Below are positions 11,416-23,401 of a stretch of 64,000 nucleotides of DNA, piece after piece. Numbering within the stretch: position 1 is the stretch's first letter; the number at the start of each line of letters is the position of its first letter. The stretch lies in contig CM063502.1 in NCBI GenBank assembly GCA_032207245.1, forward strand, positions 114,305,230 to 114,369,229, in the 5' to 3' direction. The notes under the pieces are model-generated. The model was not told the origin of the DNA. It saw only the letters and a program-made list of their open reading frames with translations, and did not search any database. The DNA is from Pardosa pseudoannulata (taxonomy: Eukaryota; Arthropoda; Arachnida; Araneae; Lycosidae). Position numbers and translations under genes: made by a program.

Positions 11416-12345
11416 TATACTGTATGTTTCCCTGTATAAGCTGAGAATTTTTGGGGCTTTTAAAAGACCTAAAGTGGGGAGGGTGAGCTTATATACAGAT
11501 CCATGGAACAGATGTAATACATGTATTTATTTGCAACGCTTTTTGCCTTTGGCAAAAATTAACAAAACGTTTTTTAAAAAAAAATAAAGAACAAAAAAGA
11601 AAATATATAATGTCAAAAAGTAAATAAAGCTTTTAAAAATTTTGAAATGCTAAAACATAAAAATTGAAAAATAAATTTTAAATGACTCTTATCTGTGTTA
11701 TAATCACTCCAAAACAACAGTACTATAATGCTAGCAGATCGGCTAATCTTCTAATAGACACAATTCTACGTATCCCAGAAGCAATCAATGAATTGCCAAA
11801 CATAGCATCGTCTTTCCTTTTTGTTAAGTTTATACTGCTTAAATTTAAGAAAAAGTTATCTTTATATAGGATTGCCAGAATTGAAACTTGTTATTAGTGT
11901 CTAAGGAAAATTACCATTGGTCACACGGTCTAGTGCCAATTATCAAACAATGTTCTGTGGCAGATAAGTTAGTGTAAATTAAATTAACTAAGAAGTTAAT
12001 TAACATTTAAAATATAAATTATTTATCCTCACCACTTTTGAAATATGCTTAGATATATTCTTGTATTTATCTCGAGGTGCGACTGATCCTCTACCTCAGC
12101 AGTATTTAAATTGGTTGATTTCAGAAGCGTTCGTCCAGTGTTTTAATTTAAAGCAACTTAATTGGAAAATATTTCCTCTTCTTTACCTGCTTGGCAATAT
12201 TTTTTGCTTCTTGGCAACATATTTGAATGTTCTAGGAAAGTCTTATTTTACTTCAGCATATATACGAGTTTTGAACATTGAGTAAATTTTTAATTGAAAA
12301 TCATACCCTTGGCTTACATTCAGAAATATATGGTTTACACACATA
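11416..12345 (+). mobile_element. R3 repeat, non-autonomous element
   Basis: About 930 bp. It is matched over most of its length by an inverted copy at about 59610-60425. Its ends form long imperfect inverted repeats: CTGTATAAGCTGAGAATTTT on the left, and TCTGAATGTAAGCCAAGGG reading in from the right. Some positions are open in one copy, but no transposase motif is visible. Probably a MITE. Confidence 0.6.
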
Positions 12346-12458
12346 TAAAGCTTATTTCTTTAACTTGATGATATGAAAAATCTGTACAATTAACATTTTA
12401 AAAAATCCAAAAATTGAAAACTTTTTTCACTTTGACCAGCAAAAAGAGCAGCATCAAT

Positions 12459-12539
12459 TCATCATTCCAATATCTTAGCATAAGGATTTTTTTTTCCTTC
12501 ATCATTCCAATATCTTAGCATAAGGATTTTTTTTTCCTT
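12459..12539. repeat. Two perfect tandem copies of a 40-bp unit
   Basis: The unit beginning ATCATTCCAATATCTTAGCA and ending in a T-run occurs at 12461 and again at 12501 with no difference. Confidence 0.95.
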
Positions 12540-12639
12540 TGCACATATTTTTAACGAAATTCTGAATGTTTTTAAGTTATCAATATAATTATATGTACAT
12601 TATACAGAAAACTCATATCAGATGGCAGCTATGCATAAA

Positions 12640-13160
12640 TATACAGTGTATTACAACTGTATATATAAAAATTACTCAAAATTTTCATATTTTTGTAACA
12701 AAGATAGCATTAACCCAGATTTCAAGGATTTTATATGAAAAATAGAAACCTTTATAGTTGATTCACCTAAGAAAACAACAGCAGATAGAACATCATTTTT
12801 ATGCCAAAATAATTTTTGAAATAATAGTATTAAATAAATGTAACCCCACTTTTGTTTATGGAATAATGTAGCTATGCTTGTATTAAGTTTAGTGGTTAAC
12901 TATAGCTTAACCTATCTAGAAAGATTAATAAAAAAAATTGACAAATTTTCCATTTGGCAATTAAAAAAAGTCAACTCATAAAATAACACAACAGACAAGT
13001 CAAAAAAGTCTAATGTAACTGTGTGGTAACATTCAATTGAATGCTTGTGTTAATTTTTCCGGAACAGAGGAAAGCCATGGTCACTGAAACATCATACAGA
13101 GGAACTTCTGAACTAAGTGAAGTGTTTCATGTTCTAGAACTCCAAAATAGAAAGTATATG
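12640..13160 (+). mobile_element. R2 copy with inverted interior
   Basis: The left end (TACAGTGTATTACAACTG) aligns with R2 at 9165 in the same orientation. The segment at about 13010-13150 matches R2 9900-10040 only as its reverse complement (for example CTAGAACATGAAACACTTCA against CCAGGACATGAAATTCTTCA). Confidence 0.55.
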
Positions 13161-13780
13161 CTTTCTGAATGAGGAAAGTACTAACTTACGTTAATACCAA
13201 TAGCTATAATCACTTTAAAGGAAGTTCTACAATAGACTAACTATGGGTGTGTAAGTGACAGTTACATTATGGTCTAGGATTATACATCACCATAAAGTTC
13301 AGACACATAAGTTAAATATTTGAGAAAACATGGAAAAAATAGAGAAAATCAAGAAAAGGGGGAAAAAGGGAAATATTAAAAAATATCATTTTGGTTTACA
13401 TAATGCAAAAACAAGTACCTAAATAGGATAAATGTAAAAGATTCAAATCAGAAGTTCAATTAAAAAAAGACTAATTAAAGAATAAATAAAAAAAATACAA
13501 ATACTGTAATAATTTAGAAGCAATATCAGATAGTAAAACTTTAAAAGGCACTTCTGGAATCAAACTTTTTTGTGACCACAGAATTTAATTGATAAACTTA
13601 AAAATGACTTTCATTAGATTTGAATTTAATCAATATTTAAAAAATCACAATTTTTAAGAGGACAACTTTTTAAAACAATTATTTTTTAATAGTAAAATTT
13701 TTGGACAATGGTTGATAGGGTGTGCTTTCTTTTGGTATCTGAGCCAGTAGGTTCAAATCCACTTTTAACTTAGCTTATTT

Positions 13781-13897
13781 GGTTTGGTTTTGGAGCACCA
13801 GATCTACAGTTCTTTACCAGGTCTACACAACAGCTAAAAACATTGTAATTCACTAATTAAAGCTGTTTCTGAATGGTTATGTACAACCATGCTAGTA
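13781..13897 (-). repeat. Truncated diverged SINE copy
   Basis: Begins with the tail-proximal motif GGTTTGGTTTTGGAGCACCA and follows the 10.5-kb SINE body, then breaks off where an R1 repeat starts at 13898. Confidence 0.65.
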
Positions 13898-14085
13898 CAG
13901 GGGTGATTGTGCCTCTAAGTAAAAAACTCTGAAATTTATATCACTCTTAATCAAATACCCTGAACTAAAAAAAGTTAATTACATATAATAAACAATTAAC
14001 TGTTTGTTACCAATAATAGATTTAATGTATTATTAGAAATTTCAAGCAATGAAATTTCTGCTTTAACAATTAAAATGACAAATCT
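13898..14085 (+). repeat. R1 repeat, copy a (partial)
   Basis: Starts CAGGGGTGATTGTGCCTCTA and runs to ATTAAAATGACAAA. Matches copies b (14216), c (18135) and d (61265). It directly abuts the duplicated segment that begins near 14086. Confidence 0.7.
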
Positions 14086-14129
14086 AAGAAAAACGATTCA
14101 ATTAATAGATGAATGGGCTCACATATGGC
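14086..14129 (-). pseudogene. Duplicate of the 5' edge of an NHLRC2 exon
   Basis: The minus strand reads TATAG acceptor, then a diverged copy of the first 15 or so codons of the exon at 17863-18043 (EPIHLLIES here against EPIDLVIES in the gene). It soon runs into unrelated R1 sequence. The remainder of the exon is absent, so this is a non-functional exon fragment carried along by a segmental duplication. Confidence 0.75.
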
Positions 14130-14950
14130 CTATAAAATATTTAGGAAATGTATAAGGCAGTGAATAGAAATAAATAGAAATGCTCTAATAAATTGCTTAT
14201 TTAATAAAATAACACCAGGGATGATTATATCTCTAAATAAAAAAAAACCCTGAACTAAAAAAAGTTAATTACATATAACAAATAATTATCTGTTTGTTAC
14301 CAATAATAGATTTAATTCATTGGTAGTAAATTTCAAGCAATGAGGTTTCTGCTTTAGCAATTAAAATGACAAACTTACAAAACTTCTTTTGGTTTGGAGA
14401 ACTACAGTCTACTATTTTGCTAAACAAGGGCTAATGAAACTGAGATTTACTGCTTAAAGCAGCTTCTAAATGGCTATGAACATCCATGCCAGCAGGATTC
14501 AAGCCTGTGAAATCCAGTACCAAATGACAGCACCCTACCATTCAGCCATCATTGGTCCCATACTTCTTTTGATGAATTTCACTCTTTCGTGTTGAACAAA
14601 TTAGCCTTCTTAGATTCTAATTTTTAAATCTTAAATATCAAATACATGTTATTTATGATAAACCTGTTTCTGGGTATAATAAGCGCTATATTAAACTATT
14701 ACCCTGGGAACACTGATTAGGTCTACCCAGGGATGTTCCAAAGCTCTTAGTTCAATAAATTCAGTGAATTTTCTCTTTTTGCAGCCAAAACATAAAATAC
14801 AGGCAGTAATAAAAGAATTTTTAAATTTATTTTTTTAACTTATATTTTCGCTTCTTTGAATTTAATCTGCCATGGTAGAAAAACCGGGAAGGAAAGATTA
14901 TTTTGAAACCTGGAAGGTAAAATGAAAAAATTTGGAATTCTGGTTACCCC
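14130..14950 (+). repeat. Duplicated segment: intron piece plus R1 copy b with SINE inside
   Basis: 14130-14215 matches the intron just upstream of the exon at 18043. R1 copy b starts at about 14216. A diverged SINE (about 14392-14561) lies inside it, with candidate target copies ACTTCTTTTG at 14382 and 14562. R1 then continues to about 14950. The same order is seen at 18044-18660. Confidence 0.75.
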
Positions 14951-14963
14951 TCGAACACAATCA

Positions 14964-15176
14964 TCCCTTTTAGCAGCAGGATCAAACCTATGGCAGCATC
15001 CTACCTATTCAGCCATCCTATTGTTGCAGTTTGATTTGGTTTGGAGCTTAACAATGCACTTTTAGCTATATGTAGGCTAATGAGAGAACTACTGTTATAG
15101 TCCTTTATGAACTTCATGAAAATCAATGCTAGCAGTGGAATTTGAGCCCACAAACTTCAGTGCCAAAGAGCAGAAT
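14964..15176 (-). repeat. Two diverged SINE fragments
   Basis: 14964-15020 keeps the tRNA-head side (AGCAGGATCAAACCTATGG, CAGCATCCTACC). 15037-15176 restarts at the tail side (GGTTTGGAGC) and runs through to the B-box region. Confidence 0.6.
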
Positions 15177-15179
15177 TGG

Positions 15180-16150
15180 CAGACTGAATGCTGGTTTTAT
15201 TAGCCCTTGTCAGATGTTAGGAGAGGGAGAAAAACATACTTTAGTGCCCTGAACCAAAACTGAAATTAAAAATTAAAATGAGCATCATACCACAATGATA
15301 TCACTTTTTTCCTGATGAAGAGCTAATATTAAATGTTTTTATGCCTTCCTCTTGTTAATACACATCAAATGTCAAGAAACAGTGACCATATTAAGCAGGG
15401 TTTTGATTCAACATCACATATCAAAATTAAAAAAAGAAGAAAAAAAATTCCTAGGGAATGGAAACCTTTTTGGAATTTTTTAAACTTAACTTAAAGTCAA
15501 ACAGAATTCAAAATGGTGTTTTCATTATTATTTCACTGAGCCAGAATGATAAAGAGGATTCAAAGCCCAACATAAGGCTGTACTAGAATTTCCATACATT
15601 ATGTCTCATATTAGTAGAAATATGATTAAAGTAATTATTTATAGGTACTTCTTACTACAGTACACATAGTTTTGTGTCCCTAACAGTATTGGCATTTTAC
15701 TTATACATTTATGCCATATTTTTACTCCTTTTTTGTCTCATCAATGATCAATGCACTAAGTCAGATTCTCTGGTCCAGTAATCACTTTTATATACTAATA
15801 GACTTTATTAAACAAAGAGTTTCAATATAATGGATTCTGATAGCCTCTGATGTTGACATGTCTCTAAGATTTTCTAGTTTGTCTTAGTTTTTGATCAAGT
15901 TACATGACTAGTTTGTTCTAGTTTGTTTATATAAACAAACAAGTGCAACTGATGATGGTAAACAGTCAAATGATTTTTAGGTAGGGAAACCAAAAAGTGG
16001 CTTTTTTTTCTAATAAAAATTTTTAATGTGTTTTTATACAGGACTGAGCAATAAATTTTTGCAGTATGGTGCAAGTCATTAAATTGCTCCCCATATAGAA
16101 CCACCTCTCTACATTATACCACTGCATGGGAATGATTTTATAAATTTACA
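15180..16150. other. Non-coding stretch
   Basis: AT-rich sequence in which I see no gene and no clear repeat family. The open frames present lack any recognisable motif. Confidence 0.4.
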
Positions 16151-16870
16151 AAAATGCTGTATCTGAAAGGAAAAGTTTTCTATTATTTTAGATGACACAA
16201 TGATCTGGGTTGTGTTGTAACCTGTTGGATACTGATAGAGGATGTATAAAAAACCATAATAAAATTATTTAAACATTTTTTAAAAGGGCTAATTTGATTT
16301 TCAAAACAGGAATTCCGAGACATTTTGCAAGGTGTCATGAAAAACCTTTGTATCAAATTTCATGCATACAGTTCTCCCCATTTTCGTGCAATCGTGGTTA
16401 CACACTCCTCGTAACTTTAAATAGATACATTTACATGGCTGGAGAAAAGGTGGAAGGCCATGAAATATGGAGAGATTTTTAGAAAAAAAAAACAGATCTG
16501 CAGAGTCTGAACATTTTACATAAGACACTTGTCAATTATGCCATTTAAGAGGTAATTTGTTTTCTTTTGAGAATTTGTCATTTCTATCTAAGTTTTTGCT
16601 TGATTGCATGTTTTTTTATTACTGTATTTTAAATATTTTAGAACTATTAAGAATCTAATTTTATTACCATGTAGACTTTCTCTACTGTTTTGAAGCTTTT
16701 CTTTTTTCATTTCTATTTCAGATTATTCACCTTGGCATGACATTTTACTATTAAACTAACCAATCACATTCATTTCTTAATGTCCCTTTTTCTTTGCATT
16801 AATCTTTAGACAACAGTTACATTACAGTTAACTTCTAAATTTAAACACAAGTACTGTTGCATTACTCAAA
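16150..16870 (+). repeat. R2-related diverged copy
   Basis: 16540-16870 parallels R2 10060-10450 (shared landmarks TTTTAGAACTATT, GACTTTCTCT/GACTTCTCTT and ATTCACCTTGGCATGACATT/ATTCACCTTGATCAGATGTT). The terminal repeats are not preserved. Confidence 0.5.
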
Positions 16871-17862
16871 AAAACTATTATGTACAGAAAAAGATATTTG
16901 ATCTGCTTTTATTTCCTTAGATCAGAGATCAGCAGACTTTTAAAATAAAAAAGCCAAACAGTCACTGAAGCAGTATAATAAAGGTATTGGAGAGCAATTT
17001 CTATGCATTAATCTCTATTAATGCAATAGAGTCAGAAGTCTGAAGAGGTGCAAATGTCTATACAAAGAGCTACATGCAAATGACGAGCTACAGTGGGGTA
17101 ACCTCTATATTAAGTGAATCATCTACTCTAAAAATATAAATTATTTCACATGTTCTTTGAAATTTGAATAAATGCTGTTTTTGATGAGAAAATTTTGAGT
17201 GGTATTTCTCATGCTTAGATTTTAGACATGTAATTTATGTGGGAAAAATGCTAGCCCTCATTTGGTTTTTCCAGGTTAAACTCAGTAAAATGAATTAGTC
17301 AATCATTCAAAAATTCTCATCAGACTCAAACCTCAAATAGTCAAACAAGGCCAAAAGTCCTAGCAAAACATTGACAAAATTGAAATTTGGATAGTAGTAC
17401 ATCCTTACAGCACTAAATCTGCCCCCACAGTGTTAGATGAATAATATTGTCTCATAGTGAGAGAAGTTGATTCCCATTAGATATTTATTATCTTAGTTCA
17501 GCACATTTTGGGTGGTGAAATCAAGTGGATGGTCAAGAAAATAACTCATGAGGATTAAAGTGAAAAGGCCAAAATTGTCATTTAGATCTAGTCTAATCAG
17601 TCCTATCACAAAAGTCTTCCACAGGTATGAAAACAGTATTTAGAGTACAATATTAGAACAACACATTAAGTTAATAAATTACTGTGTATGCAAACACTGG
17701 AAGATATAAAAAGAAACTTGTTTTGGACAGAGAATTATATAAAAACTTCTCAATCACACCACAATTATACTTATTTTTGTATCTAAACAGTGAGTAAAAG
17801 TAAAAGGTATGAACATACTACAAATATAATGCATATTTAACGTAAAAATGAAAAAATCCTAC
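16871..17862. other. Intergenic or intronic AT-rich stretch
   Basis: The final NHLRC2 exon would be expected here or further left. No open, spliceable minus-strand segment with C-terminal similarity was found. Confidence 0.4.
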
Positions 17863-18043
17863 CTTCACTCTCAATATCACAACAAGAACCTGAAGGATTT
17901 AACTTGAACTTTGAATCTAAATTCCACTGAAAGTGACAAAATATTTTTCCATCATAGGCAAGTGGAAATTCAGTTCTGGGAATATCATCTAGAATGTCTA
18001 AGGCAAGAGATTCAATTACTAGATCAATGGGCTCAGATATGAC
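17863..18043 (-). CDS. NHLRC2 exon, start of C-terminal beta-domain
   Basis: Acceptor TATAG|GTC at 18043, donor GAAG|GTAGGA after 17863; 181 nt, entering in phase 0 and leaving one base into a codon. The translation VISEPIDLVIESLALDIL leads to FCHFQWNLDSKFKLNPSGS, which resembles the region of vertebrate NHLRC2 after the propeller (FKLRLDLPSGS in the human protein, from memory). The next exon was not found. A partial copy of this exon's 5' edge lies at 14086-14129. Confidence 0.75.
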
Positions 18044-18660
18044 CTATAAAATATTTAGGAAATGCATAAGGCAGTGAAAAAATTAGAACAGAAATAAATA
18101 GAAATGCTCTAATAAATTGCTTATTTAATAACACCAGGGGTGATTATGTCTCTAAACAAAAAAAAAAAAACCTTAACTAAAAAAAGTTAATTACATATAA
18201 CAAATAATTATTTTTTTTTTTTACCAATAACAGATTTAATTTATTGGTAGTAAATTTCAAGCAATAAGATTTCTGCCTTAGCAATTAAAATGACAAACTC
18301 ACCAAATATTTTATGGTTTGGAGCACTACAGTCTGCAGTTTTGTTATATGAGGGCTGATGAGACCAGGACCTACTACTTAAAGCCCATTCTAAACAGCTA
18401 TGAACATTCATACCAGCAGCAGCATTCAAAACCATGAACTCTGGTCCCAAATTGCAGTGCCCATTGTTCAGCCATAAGAAATTGTTGGGTCCAAATTTCT
18501 CTTGGTGAATCTTATATGCTGAACATACTAGCCTTCTTAGATTCAGATTTTTAAATCTTAAATATAAAATACTTTTTATTTATGATAAATCTGTTTTCTG
18601 GTACAATAAGTGCTAGATTAAAAATTGCCCTGAGAACACTTATTAGATATTCATAGGGCA
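18044..18660 (+). repeat. Source-like copy of the duplicated segment (R1 copy c with SINE)
   Basis: Intron next to the exon (18044-18134), R1 copy c from 18135, diverged SINE at about 18315-18478, then R1 again to about 18660. It is collinear with 14130-14750. Confidence 0.75.
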
Positions 18661-19199
18661 AACTATTTCTTCAACAATTAAAGAGTTGCAGGAGGCACAA
18701 AAACATACCCAAAACATCTATTTGTTGGCACCACACTAGAATTTTTTTTCCATTTTGTAAATATTCTGTGTTAAGCCATTCGCATTAGAATTATTTTTGC
18801 ATCCTTTATTCAGTTTAAAAATATTATCCTTTACAGTAAAATACTTCATTTGAAGAAAATGATTAGAAAGATGAAATTCTGAAAAAGCATTATGTTCAGC
18901 TAGACAACGTTATAGGTAGTAACTAAGATTAACATAAACTTGCAGTGAAAATGGAATCAAACTAATGACAGAACTTTCCACCATTATACTGAATACAGCA
19001 TATAACACATGAAAATTTGAGTTCTGACATTTATTGTTATGGTTTTTCTTGCTAATTTATTCTATTAATGCAAACATTCAAACTCTTAAGATATTGGATA
19101 TAGTAAACTTTTTCTGTTATCCACTGAATTCTTTACTTCAATTTATTTGTGTTCTACGTCTTACACAGATGAGTAAATAATATTTGGTCAAACAAAACT

Positions 19200-19419
19200 A
19201 AACCCCTTGGTGCAACAACCCTTGGGGCCAGGGCCTATAGTGCTAATCTCCATTTCCGAGACCAAGGGCCCTGCAAAGCAAAGTATTATGGTTCTGGTTG
19301 GGTCATCAACCTTATACAGGACCCCTAATGTTTAATTCCCATGCATGTTTGGTCCTCAGTTTGTCTACCCATTAAACGGATGAGCCATTTATCGGGCTGA
19401 GCCAACCTTGCCCAGCCCT
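19200..19419. repeat. GC-richer 220-bp insert, probable SINE or MITE
   Basis: Much richer in G and C than the surrounding intron, with CCCCTTGG...CCCTTGGGG at the left and GGGCTGAGCC...TTGCCCAGCCC at the right. No RNA polymerase III boxes were recognised. I suspect a dispersed element but saw no second copy in the window. Confidence 0.4.
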
Positions 19420-19943
19420 ATATAAATTTAGTATAATACAATAACAAAACACATAATATGATTAACTTACTATCTAGAAGAAAAAGTGTAGGAATCATTG
19501 GTGTTTTAAACAAAGAATTTCACAAAATTTTCTTGGAATCGCATCACAATTTATATCATATTTTGTATCAAAACCATGAGTAAAATTTAAAAGGTAAAAT
19601 TAATTGTTTTTGAATCAGCATTCATTTTTAGTTGATTTAATTAATAAATCATTTAAATTTCAAATTGATTTTTTAAATTTAGTCAAGAAGTAATTATTAA
19701 TATTCAATTGACTTAAATTCAAACTAAAAGTTTACTTATTTTAGTCAATTTAATTCATTCAAGACTTCTAACACATTTTTTTCAATTACATCACAATTGA
19801 ATAATACACTTAGTAATTAATAAATTATACATTTTGTTAGACCTAACATTCTTCTTTAATAATTCAGATAAAATATACTACAGGGCATAGCTAACAGAAT
19901 TTTTGGCCCCCGTTCAATATAATGGGATATCCATGGAACTTAC

Positions 19944-20135
19944 TTCTTTAAGACTACTTTCAAACAAGGGGACAGACACAATCTGATGATTGCTAGAATC
20001 AGCTACTAAAATCATCCATTCCTTCAGATTATTGGAATGATAGTCTTCAATCACACATATGCTATTTGGTTCACATAGCTTAAGACTGGTATTAAAAGTT
20101 GTGCAGGTTTTCTTATCTGTATCAATAATCTTAAT
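19944..20135 (-). CDS. NHLRC2 exon, last NHL blade
   Basis: Acceptor TGCAG|ATT at 20135 and consensus donor GAA|GTAAGT after 19944; 192 nt, 64 codons, phase 0 at both ends. The translation starts IKIIDTDKKTCTTFN and contains WMILVADSSNHQIVSVPLFE, the NHL-type ADSxNHxI core. Reading through the donor adds nine residues and a TGA at 19914-19916. The perfect donor and the phase match to the next exon argue that this stop lies in the intron. Confidence 0.88.
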
Positions 20136-20836
20136 CTGCAAAAAATAATTTTTAATTGGATTTCTTCTTTAGCATAATTCCTTAAATAATATTTAAAGTT
20201 GCTTCAAAAAAGCACTAAATATGCATAGTGAAATGAGATAAACCTGATTGGTACTATGTAATAGAATTTTAACATTTCAGAACAGTTAAAAAAAGTAATA
20301 AAAATAATCTTAATAATAACTTAATGAAAATAACATACTAGTTTTAAAAAATCAAAGTATGTACTTTTAAATTAATAATAACTATGCAGTAAAGATCCAT
20401 TAAAGTACTACAAAATAAAACAAATTATTTTATTCTCTTGTAAAAGTTTTGTTTGAATATAAATAATGATAATTTACAACAAATTACAAAGAGCATTGAC
20501 TAGAATGGTAGTTGTACTATTCTAAAGCTGTAAGGATTTTTTAAGATATAGAAAGCAATCATTATGGTTCATTATCTTTAAGAAATAAAACAAACACATT
20601 AACAAAAACTAATTTTTTTTTAACATTTAATATTTTTATACAGCCTATTTATAATAGGACCAGGAATGCTTATTCATTTTATTAATATATTCCCTGTCGT
20701 AAATAATGCATTACTTATTACAGATTTTTTTTTCTTTTTTTTTTTTTGAGAGAGTAAGATAAATTCTAAAGACATTTGAAAGGTATTGTAGGTTTCAGAG
20801 ACATTTGAAAGCAATTCAAATTATTAATATCTCTAA

Positions 20837-20960
<124 letters not shown>

Positions 20961-21024
20961 TAAAATCAGTCTTTAAAGAGAGAAGTAAATATTGTATAAC
21001 AAAGCAAAATATGAAAAAGATTAC

Positions 21025-21144
21025 TTTATGATTATACGTATCAGCAACTGCCAGGATATTTAACCCAAGAACACAAACACTCATAGGATGCTGTAGTTTA
21101 ACATCTATATATTTGCCATCAACATCTCCAAACTGAAAAAGATC
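21025..21144 (-). CDS. NHLRC2 exon, NHL blade
   Basis: Acceptor TTCTAG|GAT at 21144, donor AAA|GTAATC after 21025; 120 nt, 40 codons, phase 0 at both ends. Translates to DLFQFGDVDGKYIDVKLQHP followed by ILAVADTYNHK. The FGDVDG...LQHP and VADxYNHK signatures are strongly conserved in NHLRC2. Confidence 0.92.
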
Positions 21145-23292
21145 CTAGAATACAATATTGAATTTTTTTTTTAATTGACTGTAATTATACTATAAATTTA
21201 AGCTAAACTTTATAAAAATAACAACTGAGTAAAAGATTTATAATAATGTTAATGACATTAAGTAATTATGTATATTAATTCAAGAGAACAAATTTGTAGA
21301 CAAATAATAAAAAAAGTAAAAGAAATTTTGTAAACATCATTTATTCATTTATTTTAAATTAAAGTTTCTACTCTATATTCTAATAAGTGGCTAAATTGTT
21401 GAAATATAAGTTGTGTGTAAATTTACAATGCCATTATTCAGGACTATAAAATTATACCTTAAAGTTACATTAACTCAAATTCACATTAAAAAATATTAGA
21501 AGGAGATATATCAAAATAGGAACTCTTAAAATTAGCAGCAGTACATAAACAAAGAATGTAATTTTGAAAACAACATAATAAAGTCAAATATAATAAGAAA
21601 TGTTACCTAAAATAACAGAATTATTCACTTATATTAGTATTAAACATTGTCTAAAGCTATAATTATACATTATAGAAGATTCAGAAAGATTTTTTTCAAC
21701 TTCATACATGAAATTAATTTAGGAATACCAGAAAGTAACTAATCAATTTAAAATTTTCAGTTTAAAGTATGAATAGAAAATAAAAAATGATGAAAATACA
21801 ATATTAAATATCTGAGTTACTAGATGCAGAAATTCAAACAAATGCTAAAATTGGTATTTGTATTGAGATGATTTTACAATACACAAGAACATAAGATTTA
21901 ATCAATTTGGTTAAGATATTATACAGTTTTGCAGTATTAATATATTTAAAATGTAAAATGTTTTTGACAGCTTGTGAGAAGAAACTAGTATACCAATCTT
22001 TCCTATTTCAGTTTCAAATGAAAAAGTTCCCTTTAATGAAAATAACAGGCAATAACTACTGGTAATTTGCAATTAAGGTTTACATTTCTTTGCATGTGCA
22101 TGCTCAGGGCAATGGGTATATTTCTCTGGATATAGCAATGGCCAGTTTTCCTGTGTTTTACTTCTTGCTTGAAGAGCTTATACTGCTGTTATTTTTTTTC
22201 CAGAGCACTGCATTATTTATATATTTTATGGAATATTATTTTTAAAATGGGTATGCCCCATTATATATGTAAACCAATATTAGGTGATGGAAACTTAACT
22301 TCAAGCTGTTTTAGTTTGTATTTACAATACTGAAAACATGCATCATCAATTTAGGCTCCAAACAGTAGCTGAAGCTATAAAATGTTAGTATTTCAATAAA
22401 AATTTTATTGTTGGTGATGAGTCATACAGATTACCAACTTATGCTTCAGTACACAATTCAAAATTAGAGTTACAACATAATATTTTAAGCATATAAAATT
22501 GGTTAGAATAATGTATCAAAATGTTATTCATTGATAAAATGTGCAAAATATATTTTTGAAAACTCAATAAATATACAAATGTAGAATTACATGTATTCCA
22601 AATTTAGGTTTTAAGGGAATAAGTAGTGTTTCAATATACTATAACGATATAGTAAACTATATATTTTTCAAAATTATGATACTGTTATAAGTATTTAAAT
22701 TTCAAAGAGATGCTAAGTTTATATTAGAGGTCAGGAGTTGAATATCCCACTTTAGGTTAACTTCTTATCAATCCATTAATAAATGATATTTATATTTTAT
22801 TATATTTGTCAATTTCCCCTTTAAATTCAATTATTAATATTATTTATGTGTAAGTATCAACAATATGTATTATTTAAGATTAATAATAAAAATTAGTTAA
22901 TCCTTAAAATGCTATATTTAACTCAACCCTATCTTATTAAGTTGTGGTTTATTAAACTCTGGTTTACAAGCAGTGGTTTATTTTATAAAACTATACCATT
23001 ATATAGAAACCAGCAAAATTTGTTGGTCAAAAATTCATACAATCAAATACAACAAAGTTTTTTTTTTTTTTTAAATATGTTGCAATCTTTGTCAATCGTA
23101 AATTTTTATGCAACATGTACAATAAATGTCAAAGAATACTTTAACTTTTTATTTAAATGAACAATCTTTAGAAGTTACTTTTACATGCTAAGTAATAAAC
23201 ATAATCATGTATCAATGTATCCCTTGCTATTGTTTATATTTTTACAACAAGCAAAACAGTTTTCTTGCTACTCAAATAGTAAAGAAAATTTT
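21145..23292. other. Intron sequence
   Basis: AT-rich NHLRC2 intron without recognised elements. Open frames here are low-complexity. Confidence 0.6.
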
Positions 23293-23383
23293 ATCATCAT
23301 ATTCTGATGGGTTGTGGCTAGTTAGATTAAAGTTACAAAAATAATCAAAATTGTTAAATTTCATGTATGAAATTAATAAATCA
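23293..23383. repeat. 91-bp direct repeat, left of the BEL element
   Basis: Begins ATCATCATATTCTGATGGGT. Matches 33580-33670 over its full 91 bp with five substitutions and no indel. It ends 18 bp before the left LTR. Confidence 0.9.
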
Positions 23384-23401
23384 TAATCAAAGGATAATAA
23401 T

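Noticed and set aside
15895..16104. Minus-strand open frame as a candidate last NHLRC2 exon
   Set aside because: No similarity to the expected C-terminal motifs and no suitable acceptor in the right phase.
16294..16528. Overlapping open frames on both strands near 16.3 kb
   Set aside because: No domain or splice context; they lie in a decayed R2-related repeat.
19914..20141. TGA at 19914 as the natural C-terminus of NHLRC2
   Set aside because: A consensus GTAAGT donor precedes it, and an in-phase exon with family similarity follows at 18043.
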